Counted from the first letter of the stretch, positions 6,168 through 13,464 are shown. The stretch is DNA of 13,464 nucleotides from CAZGQY01 sp964528035 (GCA_964528035.1 CAZGQY010000118.1:1-13464), one strand, 5' to 3'. A program made the numbers and translations. The notes: a model not told the origin generated them from the sequence alone.

Positions 6168-8510
6168 TTAAAATTCTTCCCATTCCTGATCGTCAATGGC
6201 TTCCGCCGCCGATGAAGTCGATACAGGAATTGCAGGCGGGTTGGCACGTGGGGCAGGCTTTGAGGGCTGTTGCCGAGCTTCAGGAGACGCTGATACTGCA
6301 CTGTTCTTGCCCTGTTTTATTTTGAAAAAACCCAGCAAATTGACCATATTGCCGGACTGCTCACTCATGGAAATACTTGCTGCTGAGGCCTCCTCAGCCA
6401 GTGCGGCATTCTGCTGCGTTATGCGATCCATTTGTGTCACTGCCTGGTTGACCTGTACGATACCTTCCGATTGTTGCTGACTGGCCGCAGCAATTTCCGC
6501 AACGAAATCACCCACTTTTTTTACGCTGCTAACTATTTCAGTCAACATTTCTCCGGAATCATGAACCAACTCAGCACCGACACGTACTTTTTCCACGCTA
6601 CTTTGAATTAACTCTTTGCTTTCTTTTGCAGCAGTTGCACTTCTTTGCGCAAGATTTCGAACCTCGGTCGCGACAACAGAAAAGCCTCTTCCCTGATCAC
6701 CCGCCCGGGCGGCTTCAACCGAAGCATTCAAAGCGAGCAGATTGGTCTGAAACGCGATCTCGTCAATCACACTAATTATTTCTGCAATTTTGGCACTACT
6801 GGTATTGATTTCATCCATAGCCGTCACTGCTCGATTAACCACATTACCCCCATTCTCTGCCAGTTCGCGGGCAGTATTGGCAACATCGTTTGCCTGTTGG
6901 GCGTTATCGGCATTGTTTTTTACAGTGCTGGTCAGTTGATCCATACTGGACGCCGTTTGTTCAAGGCTGGATGCCTGTTCATCAGCACGCTGCGACAAAT
7001 TGTTATTCCCTGTTGCGATTTCCTGAGAGGAATTATTGATAAAATCCGCAGTATCCCGGACTTGCCCAAAAATACTGCCCAGCTTATCCTGCATCGAATT
7101 GATCCCTTCTTTTATCGATGCATAGGTGCCGTCATAGTCATTGGTAATTTTATCCTCCAAATCTCCCGAAGACATCGACGATATGACATGGTCAATATCA
7201 CTGAACACCGATTCGACAGAATCAGCTAACAGGTTAATACCGTTGCTTAAATCCGCAAAGAATCCCTGTTTTCCGGCTACGTCCAATCGACTGCCAAGAT
7301 TGCCTTTTTGCACGGCTTCAACAATGCCTGCTATTTCATCCTGTATATGAACCTGCTCGGTACGATCCAGCCACTCCACGACCGACCCTAAACGTTCACC
7401 CTGATCACCTGTCACCGGATTCGCGGTTATAAGGAAATGCCGCCCACCAATGACCAAAGATGTTTCAACAGTCCCTTCCAGTTTTTCTAATTTCTTACGC
7501 TGAGCCTCGGATTCGGCAAAAAACAAATCGATATTTGCACCAAACAAAGAATGAGTATCGAAATCAGGCAGATCTTTGCGAATATCGTCTTGTGCATTAC
7601 TAAACATTTCTTTGACGCCATCATTAAGATAAATGATGTTGCGCTCGGTATCCGCAACCATTACATTAGTCGACGCGTTGTCCAATGCCTGTTTCAGCCT
7701 GTTGGTGGCAACCGCTACAGTCTGAATTTCGTCAAGATCATAATTCAACTTGACCTGCATACCCTGCATAGCGCGCAGCAGGTCTCCCAGATCTCCAGGT
7801 GTGCTGATATCCAGATCATTACGAAATTCGCCGTCGGTTAAACGATATAAAGCATTGGTAATCTGATCCAGAACTGTCTTTAAATGACGGCTCAATGAAA
7901 ATCCCACGAACCCGATGAAAGCCATCGAAGCCACGACAAGACCGGCCACAATATAGTTTGCCTGCATTGCAAAAACCAAGGCTAGCGCAACCCAACCCAA
8001 CATCGAGATCGACATCGTCACACTCATTTGCTTTGCGAAAGGCAGTTTTGAGAAAAAACCAAGTCGATCCATAAACTTCCGTTTTGGACGTAGACTTTTC
8101 TTACCGGTAATGACCCCACGATAAAGTTCTTCCACATCAGAAATTTGATGACGGTTCGCCGGATAACACACGAATAAAACTTCATCAACTTTGAAGTTTT
8201 TATAGATCGGGGTGATATTGGATTGCAACCAAAGATGATCACCGTTTTTACAGCGGTATTTGAGCAGACCTTTCCAGGGAAAGCCCTGTTTCACGGTCTC
8301 CCATAAATGATTATAGATCGCAGGAGGAATATCCGGGTGTCGCAAACTCTCCTCGCCCACTCCAACCACTTCCTGATCTACATAGCCCAGAATTTTTAGA
8401 AACTTATCGTTACAATAACTAAGCTGCCCCTTCAAATTAGTTTTTGTAACCAATAAATCCGCTGGGTCCACTGGTACTTCACGATTTGTCACCGACATAT
8501 TTGCATTCAT
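6168..8510 (-). CDS. Aer-like PAS-HAMP methyl-accepting chemotaxis protein with CheR-tethering tail
   Basis: A 780-residue receptor without a periplasmic sensor. Residues 20-120 form an Aer-type PAS domain: N34, the RHPD motif at 57-60, W70 and W79 match E. coli Aer, where this region binds FAD, so redox or oxygen sensing is likely. A membrane hairpin follows (about 163-207), then HAMP (about 208-262), a second PAS-like domain (about 272-388), two further HAMP-like repeats (about 388-480) and the kinase-control domain with tip IAFQTNLLALNASVEAARAG (585-604). After a Pro/Ala/Ser-rich linker (about 740-772) it ends EWEEF (776-780), matching the W-x-x-F pentapeptide that docks CheR, as in P. aeruginosa Aer2/McpB (GWEEF). 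ATG 8510 has AAAGG 9 nt upstream. It lies between the two cheW genes. Confidence 0.96.
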   Translation of the reverse strand: MNANMSVTNREVPVDPADLLVTKTNLKGQLSYCNDKFLKILGYVDQEVVGVGEESLRHPDIPPAIYNHLWETVKQGFPWKGLLKYRCKNGDHLWLQSNITPIYKNFKVDEVLFVCYPANRHQISDVEELYRGVITGKKSLRPKRKFMDRLGFFSKLPFAKQMSVTMSISMLGWVALALVFAMQANYIVAGLVVASMAFIGFVGFSLSRHLKTVLDQITNALYRLTDGEFRNDLDISTPGDLGDLLRAMQGMQVKLNYDLDEIQTVAVATNRLKQALDNASTNVMVADTERNIIYLNDGVKEMFSNAQDDIRKDLPDFDTHSLFGANIDLFFAESEAQRKKLEKLEGTVETSLVIGGRHFLITANPVTGDQGERLGSVVEWLDRTEQVHIQDEIAGIVEAVQKGNLGSRLDVAGKQGFFADLSNGINLLADSVESVFSDIDHVISSMSSGDLEDKITNDYDGTYASIKEGINSMQDKLGSIFGQVRDTADFINNSSQEIATGNNNLSQRADEQASSLEQTASSMDQLTSTVKNNADNAQQANDVANTARELAENGGNVVNRAVTAMDEINTSSAKIAEIISVIDEIAFQTNLLALNASVEAARAGDQGRGFSVVATEVRNLAQRSATAAKESKELIQSSVEKVRVGAELVHDSGEMLTEIVSSVKKVGDFVAEIAAASQQQSEGIVQVNQAVTQMDRITQQNAALAEEASAASISMSEQSGNMVNLLGFFKIKQGKNSAVSASPEARQQPSKPAPRANPPAIPVSTSSAAEAIDDQEWEEF

Positions 8511-8595
8511 AACCTATTACCTTTAATACAACCTTGATATAAATTCACCGAAGCAACGATACTCTCGGAGAACCACGCTTTTGCCTTATTTTCAA

Positions 8596-9117
8596 TTAAT
8601 CCGCCTGACTCACTCCATTCAACTGCATCAATTTGTCCACATTTAAAACCCTGATCATGCGATCATTTGCTGTAGCTAAACTCGAAATAAACTGCGTATT
8701 CACTTTCTCCCCAAATTCTGGTGCTTTCTGTAACAGAGACTTTTCGACATCGGCAACATCTGAAACAGAGTCAACGATCATGCCCATGATTTTTGATTCT
8801 TCGTCTTCATGAACCTGTACAATTATTACCGCAGTAATCTCTGTAGTTTCAGCCGATTCAAAACCAAAACGCTCTCTGAGATCGATCACTGGAACAATCG
8901 CACCGCGAAGGTTCAGCACACCTTTTTCATAATGAGGTACATTCGGAATCCTGGAAACAGACTCCCAACAACGAATTTCATGTATCCTTAAAATATCTAT
9001 CCCATATTCTTCTTTACCCAGCTTAAAAGTCAGAAACTGTATCAATTCGGGCTGATTGTTCGGAACGCCGTTTTCGTTTGCGTCACCTGAATCTGTATGT
9101 GCGACCTGACTATTCAT
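8596..9117 (-). CDS. cheW: CheW-like adaptor protein (first copy)
   Basis: A 173-residue CheW-domain adaptor that couples receptors to CheA. After a polar 24-residue N-terminal extension come IQFLTFKLGKEEYGIDILRI (26-45), the NLRGAIVPVIDLRERFGFE core and the C-terminal RVLNVDKLMQL helix. It starts 34 nt after the cheA stop with only a weak Shine-Dalgarno sequence, and the receptor gene follows after 85 nt. Two CheWs in one operon may reflect separate partners or separate positions in the array (CheA rings versus CheW-only rings); the sequence does not decide this. Confidence 0.95.
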   Translation of the reverse strand: MNSQVAHTDSGDANENGVPNNQPELIQFLTFKLGKEEYGIDILRIHEIRCWESVSRIPNVPHYEKGVLNLRGAIVPVIDLRERFGFESAETTEITAVIIVQVHEDEESKIMGMIVDSVSDVADVEKSLLQKAPEFGEKVNTQFISSLATANDRMIRVLNVDKLMQLNGVSQAD

Positions 9118-9151
9118 TGGTTATCACTAGACTTAATATTAATAAAAATCA

Positions 9152-11245
9152 TCAGGCGGCTGATTTGTTTGTATTGAACTGAGTGGATAATGTCATTAAT
9201 CCTGGTATATCCACGATCAACGCCACCGACCCATCGCCCATAATCGTCGCCCCGGAAATTCCATCGACCCGTTTATAATTGGTTTCCAGGGATTTGATAA
9301 CCACTTGGTGTTGTCCCAATAAATCATCTACAAGCAAGCCAAAGCGAACACCCTGTGCTTCCACCACGACCAGTAATCCACCTGACAAATCCTCGACCTT
9401 GGGGTTTGGAATCGAAAAGATTTCGTGCATTCTTACGATAGGGAGATATTCTCCACGTAATTTGAAGGTTTCTCCGTTGCCGGCAACGTTGTCTATCATT
9501 TCTTCGTGTAATGAAATCGATTCGATAATAGAAATCAATGGAACAATATAAACTTCATCACCCACAACGATAGACTGCCCTTCCAATATGGCCAAGGTCA
9601 GTGGCAAATTAACAGAAAATACCGAGCCCTTACCCAGCTCCGATTTAATTTCAATGCCACCTCCTAATGACTGAATATTTCTTCGAACCACGTCCATGCC
9701 AACGCCACGACCAGATACATCACTAACGACTTCTGCTGTGGAAAACCCCGGCATCATTATTAATTCGTAGGCCTGTTTATCCGATAGAATTTCATCTTCT
9801 TCGATCAATTCGCGTTCTACAGCTTTTTCTCGTAACTTTTCGGCGTTCAAACCTCGGCCATCGTCAGATACTTCTATGACAATACTTCCACCCCGATGAA
9901 AAGCATTCAGATGAACAATACCCGTTTCCGGTTTTCCAGCCTGTATGCGTTCTTCCGGACCCTCCAGACCATGATCCAGACTATTGCGGATTAAATGAAC
10001 CAATGGATCACTGATCATTTCAATCACACTTTTATCAACTTCGGTGGTTTCTCCCGAAAGTTTTAATTCTATTTTTTTGTTCAACTTGGTACTCAGGTCA
10101 TGAACAAGACGGGGGAATCGACTGAATATAAAACTGACGGGCAGCATACGTATATTCATCACGCTTTCCTGAAGCTCGCGGGTATGGTGTTCCAATTGTG
10201 CCAATCCACTTTGTAATTGCTCAAGTTTATTGACTTCAAAATTCTCACCGATCAGACCCAGCATAGACTGAGTAATGACCAATTCTCCAACCATATTAAT
10301 TAAAGTATCGATTTTGTCAGTTTCAACCCGAATGGAACCCGTATTGCTTTTTTTGCTGGCTGCTTTTGTGCCGGAAGGCTTTTTAGCGGGTGGTTTTTTT
10401 GCTTCGGGCTTCGAAGGAATCTCTGCACTGGCAGCGACTGTATTGCCAGAAACCGGTTCGGCTGGTTTTTCCACCGCTGGAATACTTTTTGCGGCATTTT
10501 GTTCGTCCAGAGAGCGAACCGCAAAATCGCAATCATCTTCCACCCAGTCAAAAATATCATCAATATCCGTGCGATCAATGAGACCTTTTATGGTCATATC
10601 CCAGGATAAATGAAGTTCTTCCGGTACCAGGTCGTGGAACGAAGGCAAACCATGATCATCGACAGTGATTTCTAATTCACCCAATTCAGCAAATTCCCTG
10701 AATATCCGAATGGGCTCATTGCCAACTTGCATTAGATTGGGATGAGGACTGAATACAACGTGCCAACCCGCCAATGAACCAGATTCATTTTCGACTGGCT
10801 GATCTACCGATTCAGATTGCCCCTTATCTGCATCACTCTCCACAACCGCTGAAAACTCACCACCGAGAATAACATTCAAAGCATCCTGGTCAGCTTTAAC
10901 TCGATCAAGATCTATTGGGTTTTCATCCTGAATCGCTGTAAGCATTTCACGCAGGCAATCGACAGAACGCAATAAGACATTAACGACATCCTGAGTAACC
11001 TGTCGTCTACCGTCACGCATCTCATCCAGCAGAGTTTCCATCACATGGGTGAAATCAGATACTTCGGTAAAACCAAAAGTCCCACTTCCGCCTTTAATCG
11101 AATGCGCAGCTCGAAATATTGTATTGATTTGTTCGCTGTCTACATCGCCCTGATCCAATTCCAAAAGCCCGGTCTCCATTATTTCGAGACCTTCGAAACT
11201 TTCTTCAAAAAAGACTTGATGGAATTGTGCTAAATCAACAGACAT
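9152..11245 (-). CDS. cheA: CheA, chemotaxis histidine kinase
   Basis: Central kinase of the array; autophosphorylates and passes phosphate to CheY and CheB. In 697 residues: P1 phosphotransfer domain (1-130) with H48 in RAAHSIKGGSGTFGF; a CheY/CheB-binding P2-like region (about 160-245, starting WHVVFSPHPN); a Lys/Pro/Ala-rich linker (255-300); P3 dimerisation (about 303-370); P4 ATPase with N box HLIRNSLDHG (417-426), G1 DDGRGLN (461-467) and G2 GRGVGMDVV (512-520); and P5, the CheW-like regulatory domain (about 553-685). All catalytic boxes are intact, with a single P1. ATG 11245 has GAGGGG with 5 nt spacing. It follows cheY by 42 nt and precedes cheW, the Che2-type order. Confidence 0.98.
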   Translation of the reverse strand: MSVDLAQFHQVFFEESFEGLEIMETGLLELDQGDVDSEQINTIFRAAHSIKGGSGTFGFTEVSDFTHVMETLLDEMRDGRRQVTQDVVNVLLRSVDCLREMLTAIQDENPIDLDRVKADQDALNVILGGEFSAVVESDADKGQSESVDQPVENESGSLAGWHVVFSPHPNLMQVGNEPIRIFREFAELGELEITVDDHGLPSFHDLVPEELHLSWDMTIKGLIDRTDIDDIFDWVEDDCDFAVRSLDEQNAAKSIPAVEKPAEPVSGNTVAASAEIPSKPEAKKPPAKKPSGTKAASKKSNTGSIRVETDKIDTLINMVGELVITQSMLGLIGENFEVNKLEQLQSGLAQLEHHTRELQESVMNIRMLPVSFIFSRFPRLVHDLSTKLNKKIELKLSGETTEVDKSVIEMISDPLVHLIRNSLDHGLEGPEERIQAGKPETGIVHLNAFHRGGSIVIEVSDDGRGLNAEKLREKAVERELIEEDEILSDKQAYELIMMPGFSTAEVVSDVSGRGVGMDVVRRNIQSLGGGIEIKSELGKGSVFSVNLPLTLAILEGQSIVVGDEVYIVPLISIIESISLHEEMIDNVAGNGETFKLRGEYLPIVRMHEIFSIPNPKVEDLSGGLLVVVEAQGVRFGLLVDDLLGQHQVVIKSLETNYKRVDGISGATIMGDGSVALIVDIPGLMTLSTQFNTNKSAA

Positions 11246-11287
11246 GTTTACCCCTCAGCTTATTTTTATTCAGCCATCAAGTGCGAA

Positions 11288-11650
11288 TCAGCCTAAAACT
11301 TTTTTTACGGTTTTCAGTAGTTGATCAGGATTAAATGGTTTTACGATCCAACCGGTTGCTCCGGCTGCTTTACCCAATTGTTTTTTGTCCATACCCGATT
11401 CTGTGGTCAACATCAGCATCGGTGTAAACTTATAATCGGGTAAATCCCTGAGATCTTTAATCAAACTGATTCCATCTTTGTTGGGCATGTTGACATCAGT
11501 CACTACCAGATCAACTTTACTTGATTTCGCTTTACTCAGAGCATCGTTACCGTCAACCGCTTCGATCACGTCGTAACCAGCGCTCTTCAACGTAAACGAC
11601 ACCATCTGTCTCATGGAACCTGAGTCATCCACCGCCAAAATACTTGCCAT
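11288..11650 (-). CDS. cheY: CheY, single-domain chemotaxis response regulator
   Basis: A 120-residue stand-alone receiver domain that takes phosphate from CheA. The conserved residues are present: acidic pair D8-D9 in AVDDSGSMR, phosphoacceptor D52 in VVTDVNMPNKDG, T82/T83 in MLTTESG and K104 in WIVKPF. At position 101, before IVKP, is W where E. coli CheY has another residue in the region; its effect is unknown. No output domain is present, so it acts by binding a target that the window does not reveal. GGAG lies 8 nt before ATG 11650. It is the first gene of the operon, so the main promoter should lie in 11651 to about 11870 or beyond the repeat element. Confidence 0.97.
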   Translation of the reverse strand: MASILAVDDSGSMRQMVSFTLKSAGYDVIEAVDGNDALSKAKSSKVDLVVTDVNMPNKDGISLIKDLRDLPDYKFTPMLMLTTESGMDKKQLGKAAGATGWIVKPFNPDQLLKTVKKVLG

Positions 11651-11760
11651 CTACTTATCTCCAGAAAATATAAATAAAACTTAGCCATCAGATTTCCAAC
11701 TCATCACATTCCAGTTGGAATACTAAAAATATAGTCGAGATTTACTGTTTGTGAGGTATT

Positions 11761-11798
11761 AGCGGGTGAATTTAACTTAAATAAAGATCACCCACGCT
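11761..11798. promoter_or_regulatory. Imperfect dyad upstream of cheY, possible operator or leader hairpin
   Basis: AGCGGGTGA (11761-11769) pairs with TCACCCACGCT (11788-11798), leaving a 2-nt bulge and an AT-rich 18-nt loop. It lies about 110 bp upstream of the cheY start in the presumed promoter region. The minus-strand bases at 11759-11766 read CCCGCTAA, a 6/8 match to the FliA (sigma-28) -10 element, but the matching -35 is poor, so a flagellar-sigma promoter is only a weak possibility. The rest of 11651-11860 is AT-rich and I see no strong sigma-70 pair. Confidence 0.25.
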
Positions 11799-11869
11799 AA
11801 GACAGGTAATTGATTCAAACTTTTTTTTCGGATTCTTCAATAAAAAACCAATCGCGACGGATCTTTAAT

Positions 11870-12016
11870 GGTTACTACTTGCCCCCTATCGAAACAGCCT
11901 TTTATGGGAGACCTGTGGAGGAAGTGTATGCGGCAGGGAAGCCGCATCCAAGCCTACAAGGATGTATTTACGGCGTCTTCCGGAACAGATCACCCATAGA
12001 GGGGCGAGCGGTTACC
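11870..12016 (+). mobile_element. MITE-like palindromic element, complete copy
   Basis: A 147-bp non-coding element in the 481-bp gap between rsfS and cheY. Its ends are imperfect inverted repeats: GGTTACTACTTGCCCC at 11870-11885 against GGGGCGAGCGGTTACC at 12001-12016. Inside, 11898-11916 pairs with 11985-12003 over about 19 positions with two mismatches; ATGCGGC (11928-11934) pairs perfectly with GCCGCAT (11941-11947) over a 6-nt loop; GGAAG (11920-11924) pairs with CTTCC (11977-11981). CTTTAATG occurs at both borders (11863-11870 and 12016-12023), consistent with a target duplication of about 6-8 bp. A second copy starts at 13394. It encodes no transposase, so it would be moved in trans. 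Nothing recognisable is seen in the remainder, 12024-12131. Confidence 0.75.
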
Positions 12017-12131
12017 TTTAATGATTGAAGATCAGAGAAATGGGACAAATTCTATTTTGCTTCGAAGTCGATTGTGAAGATATGAGGATAAGGCCGTCCT
12101 ATAGCGACGAATTCCCTGGTAAAGAAAAAAT

Positions 12132-12485
12132 TTAGATAGATTCAGAACTCTGTTCTGCGAAGAAGTCGACATCCCATAACTTTTCCAGTTGGTAAAACTC
12201 GCGGGTCTGGGGCATCATGACATGAACAATAACATCACCCAAATCAACCAATACCCAATCACCGACTAACTCCCCCTCAACACCCAGTGGAATAATCCCA
12301 GTTTGCTTAAGACTCTCGACCAGTTGACTCGCCAATGATTTCACATGGCGTTCAGAGGTTCCACTGGCGATAATTAGATAATCAGTGACACTGGTTTTGC
12401 CTATTACGTCGATAATTTTGACATCACGACTTTTGCCGTCTTCAAGAATATCTACAACACGTTCTAATAAGTCGTACGACTCCAT
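12132..12485 (-). CDS. rsfS: Ribosome silencing factor RsfS
   Basis: A 117-residue protein that binds ribosomal protein uL14 and blocks joining of the subunits, lowering translation when nutrients run short. Family hallmarks are present: a helical N-terminus, VTDYLIIASGTSERHVKSLA (33-52), EGELVGDWVLVDLGDVIVHV (69-88) and the closing REFYQLEKLWD (94-104). Length is typical. ATG 12485 has AGAG about 9 nt upstream. It normally follows nadD and precedes rlmH. Here nadD is upstream but 224 nt away, and instead of rlmH the next things downstream are the MITE-like element and the che operon. Confidence 0.97.
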   Translation of the reverse strand: MESYDLLERVVDILEDGKSRDVKIIDVIGKTSVTDYLIIASGTSERHVKSLASQLVESLKQTGIIPLGVEGELVGDWVLVDLGDVIVHVMMPQTREFYQLEKLWDVDFFAEQSSESI

Positions 12486-12552
12486 ATATATTTACTCTAA
12501 ATTGAAATTTTTTACTAACAGTAACTATTTTAATTAAGCTACAAGATAACGA

Positions 12553-12618
12553 TGTTTGGCGTTCTGCAAAAGAATGTTGCGACAAAGCACACACTGAGGG
12601 TGTCGCGCATTCCAAACA
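12553..12618. repeat. Long imperfect dyad in the nadD-rsfS spacer
   Basis: Within the 224-nt spacer 12486-12709, TGTTTGG (12553-12559), GAATG (12572-12576) and GCGACA (12579-12584) pair in order with TGTCGC (12601-12606), CATTC (12608-12612) and CCAAACA (12612-12618). About 17 base pairs form, with a small internal loop and one 12-nt bulge. The transcript from nadD would carry this hairpin in front of rsfS. Short open frames cross it on both strands (12552-12644 plus; 12534-12635 minus, 33 codons from ATG), neither with a good ribosome site. A 9-bp direct repeat (CCACTAAGT at 12638 and CCACTAAGC at 12647) lies beside it. It may be a second dispersed palindromic repeat or an RNA element; I cannot assign a family. 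Confidence 0.5.
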
Positions 12619-12709
12619 ATCAAGAAACTGTACATGACCACTAAGTCCACTAAGCAGGTACTACTAAAATACACGATCAAACCGGCTATTGCACCGACAA
12701 CCCCTAAAT

Positions 12710-13336
12710 TTATCGATACAAATTTTCTTTTTTAATGAATTCAAGGACATCATTTGGCAACAAATATCGAGCATTTCCTCCCTGACGAATCAACTCCCTG
12801 ATCATACTGGAGGATATATCAAGTTGAATGACCGAGTGAAAATACAACAGTCCACAGCTAACATTTCGCATCGCTTGCGGTGATTCTATCTGTTGAAAAA
12901 CCGCGCCTCGTTCCAGCTCCACAGGTATTTTAGGCAAAAACCCAGGGCGCATCAGCACGACGATGTGAGCGTATTGAAAAAGTTCCTGCCAGCGGTGCCA
13001 GGATGTTATATTCAAAAACGCATCAGCACCCAATACTAATATCAAGGCCAGGGTACCAATTTCCCGGCGTATAGACTCCAATGTATCAACCATGTACGAG
13101 GGACCATCACGTTGCAGTTCTCGAACATCAATATTCAAAGCACCTTCCATCTGTGTTGCGCGCTTCAACATCTCCAGTCTGAACTCAGCGGAGGCCTGAG
13201 GACTGGCTCTGTGTGGCGGCAAACGGCAGGGCAATAAACGCATCTCCTGCAAACCCAACATTTCCCTGATCTCCACCGCCACCCGCAAGTGCCCATGATG
13301 CACAGGATCAAAAGTCCCACCCAAAACACCAATCAT
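12710..13336 (-). CDS. nadD: Nicotinate-nucleotide adenylyltransferase NadD
   Basis: Joins nicotinate mononucleotide and ATP to give deamido-NAD, an essential step of NAD synthesis in the cytosol. The 208 residues start with the nucleotidyltransferase motif GGTFDPVHHGH (6-16) and carry the second family motif near the C-terminus, ISSSMIRELI (174-183). Length is normal. GAGG lies 5 nt before ATG 13336. It precedes rsfS, the usual bacterial pairing, but with an unusually long gap. Upstream, the start of a MITE-like copy is only about 58 bp away, so promoter elements may overlap the end of that element. Confidence 0.97.
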   Translation of the reverse strand: MIGVLGGTFDPVHHGHLRVAVEIREMLGLQEMRLLPCRLPPHRASPQASAEFRLEMLKRATQMEGALNIDVRELQRDGPSYMVDTLESIRREIGTLALILVLGADAFLNITSWHRWQELFQYAHIVVLMRPGFLPKIPVELERGAVFQQIESPQAMRNVSCGLLYFHSVIQLDISSSMIRELIRQGGNARYLLPNDVLEFIKKENLYR

Positions 13337-13393
13337 AGTCGCCTCAAATGTCGCTATTCAGCGTATATTTCTATATGGAGTACAAGCATTGTG

Positions 13394-13464
13394 GGTAACT
13401 ACTTGCCCTCTAATCGAAACAGCCCTCTATGGGGGATCTGTGGAGGAAGTGTATGCGGCAGGGA
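13394..13464 (+). mobile_element. MITE-like palindromic element, second copy cut by the window edge
   Basis: The last 71 bases align with 11870-11939 at 64 of 71 columns (six substitutions, one gap), including a perfect 27-bp block at 13438-13464. The left end reads GGTAACTACTTGCCC, a better terminal inverted repeat than copy 1, and its CCCTCTATGGGGGATCTGT matches the right arm of copy 1 more closely than copy 1's own left arm. It has the same orientation as copy 1 and begins about 58 bp upstream of nadD. The right end and any target duplication lie outside the window. Confidence 0.8.

Noticed and set aside
10275..10613. Long plus-strand frame opposite the cheA linker region
   Set aside because: It mirrors the Lys/Pro/Ala-rich linker of cheA, has no family resemblance and no ribosome site; a shadow of the real gene.
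11810..12028. A 72-codon plus-strand open frame between rsfS and cheY
   Set aside because: Most of it is the palindromic MITE-like element, the same sequence recurs at 13394, and it has no ribosome site; the frame is a by-product of the repeat.
12552..12644. A 30-codon plus-strand frame and an overlapping 33-codon minus-strand frame (12534-12635) in the nadD-rsfS spacer
   Set aside because: Both cross the dyad, have no good ribosome site and match no family I recognise; kept as a finding, not called as genes.
1..13464. CRISPR arrays, tRNA or rRNA genes, insertion sequences with transposase, prophage genes
   Set aside because: No regularly spaced repeats, cloverleaf tRNA sequences, rRNA-like blocks or transposase/integrase reading frames were found on either strand.

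Overview
The window looks like a moderately AT-rich gammaproteobacterial chromosome segment. All convincing genes lie on the minus strand. The case for a gammaproteobacterium is inference from family resemblance: nadD next to rsfS, and a chemotaxis cluster with the cheY-cheA-cheW-receptor-cheW-...-cheR-cheD-cheB order known from the Pseudomonas aeruginosa Che2 type of cluster. No genus can be named from the sequence.

Right end (about 12132-13464): nadD (NAD biosynthesis) and rsfS (ribosome silencing factor) form a housekeeping pair. They are separated by an unusually long 224-nt spacer that holds a large imperfect dyad. The pair is bracketed by two copies, in the same orientation, of a short palindromic MITE-like element (11870-12016, and 13394 to the window edge). 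The complete copy has terminal inverted repeats, can fold into a long hairpin, and is flanked by a short direct repeat that looks like a target-site duplication.

Centre and left (1835-11650): a compact chemosensory operon, read right to left: cheY, cheA, cheW, a large Aer-like PAS-HAMP receptor ending in a CheR-tethering pentapeptide (EWEEF), a second cheW, a ParA-family ATPase, a STAS protein, cheR, cheD and cheB. Genes from the second cheW to cheB overlap or are spaced by a few nucleotides, so translation is probably coupled. Left of cheB come a small receptor-like protein (595-1794) without a periplasmic domain but with a CheZ-like DxxxQ motif near its C-terminus, and a stand-alone STAS protein (86-391) of the anti-anti-sigma type.

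How the parts fit: the Aer-like receptor (flavin/redox-type PAS) and the small membrane receptor would control CheA through the two CheW adaptors. CheA would phosphorylate CheY and CheB. CheR, CheB and CheD would adapt the receptors by methylation, demethylation and deamidation. The ParA ATPase, by analogy with ParC and PpfA, may position the array in the cell. The STAS proteins hint at a protein-switch output or input beyond simple swimming control. No cheZ, cheC, flagellar or pilus gene is visible, so the output cannot be read from this window.
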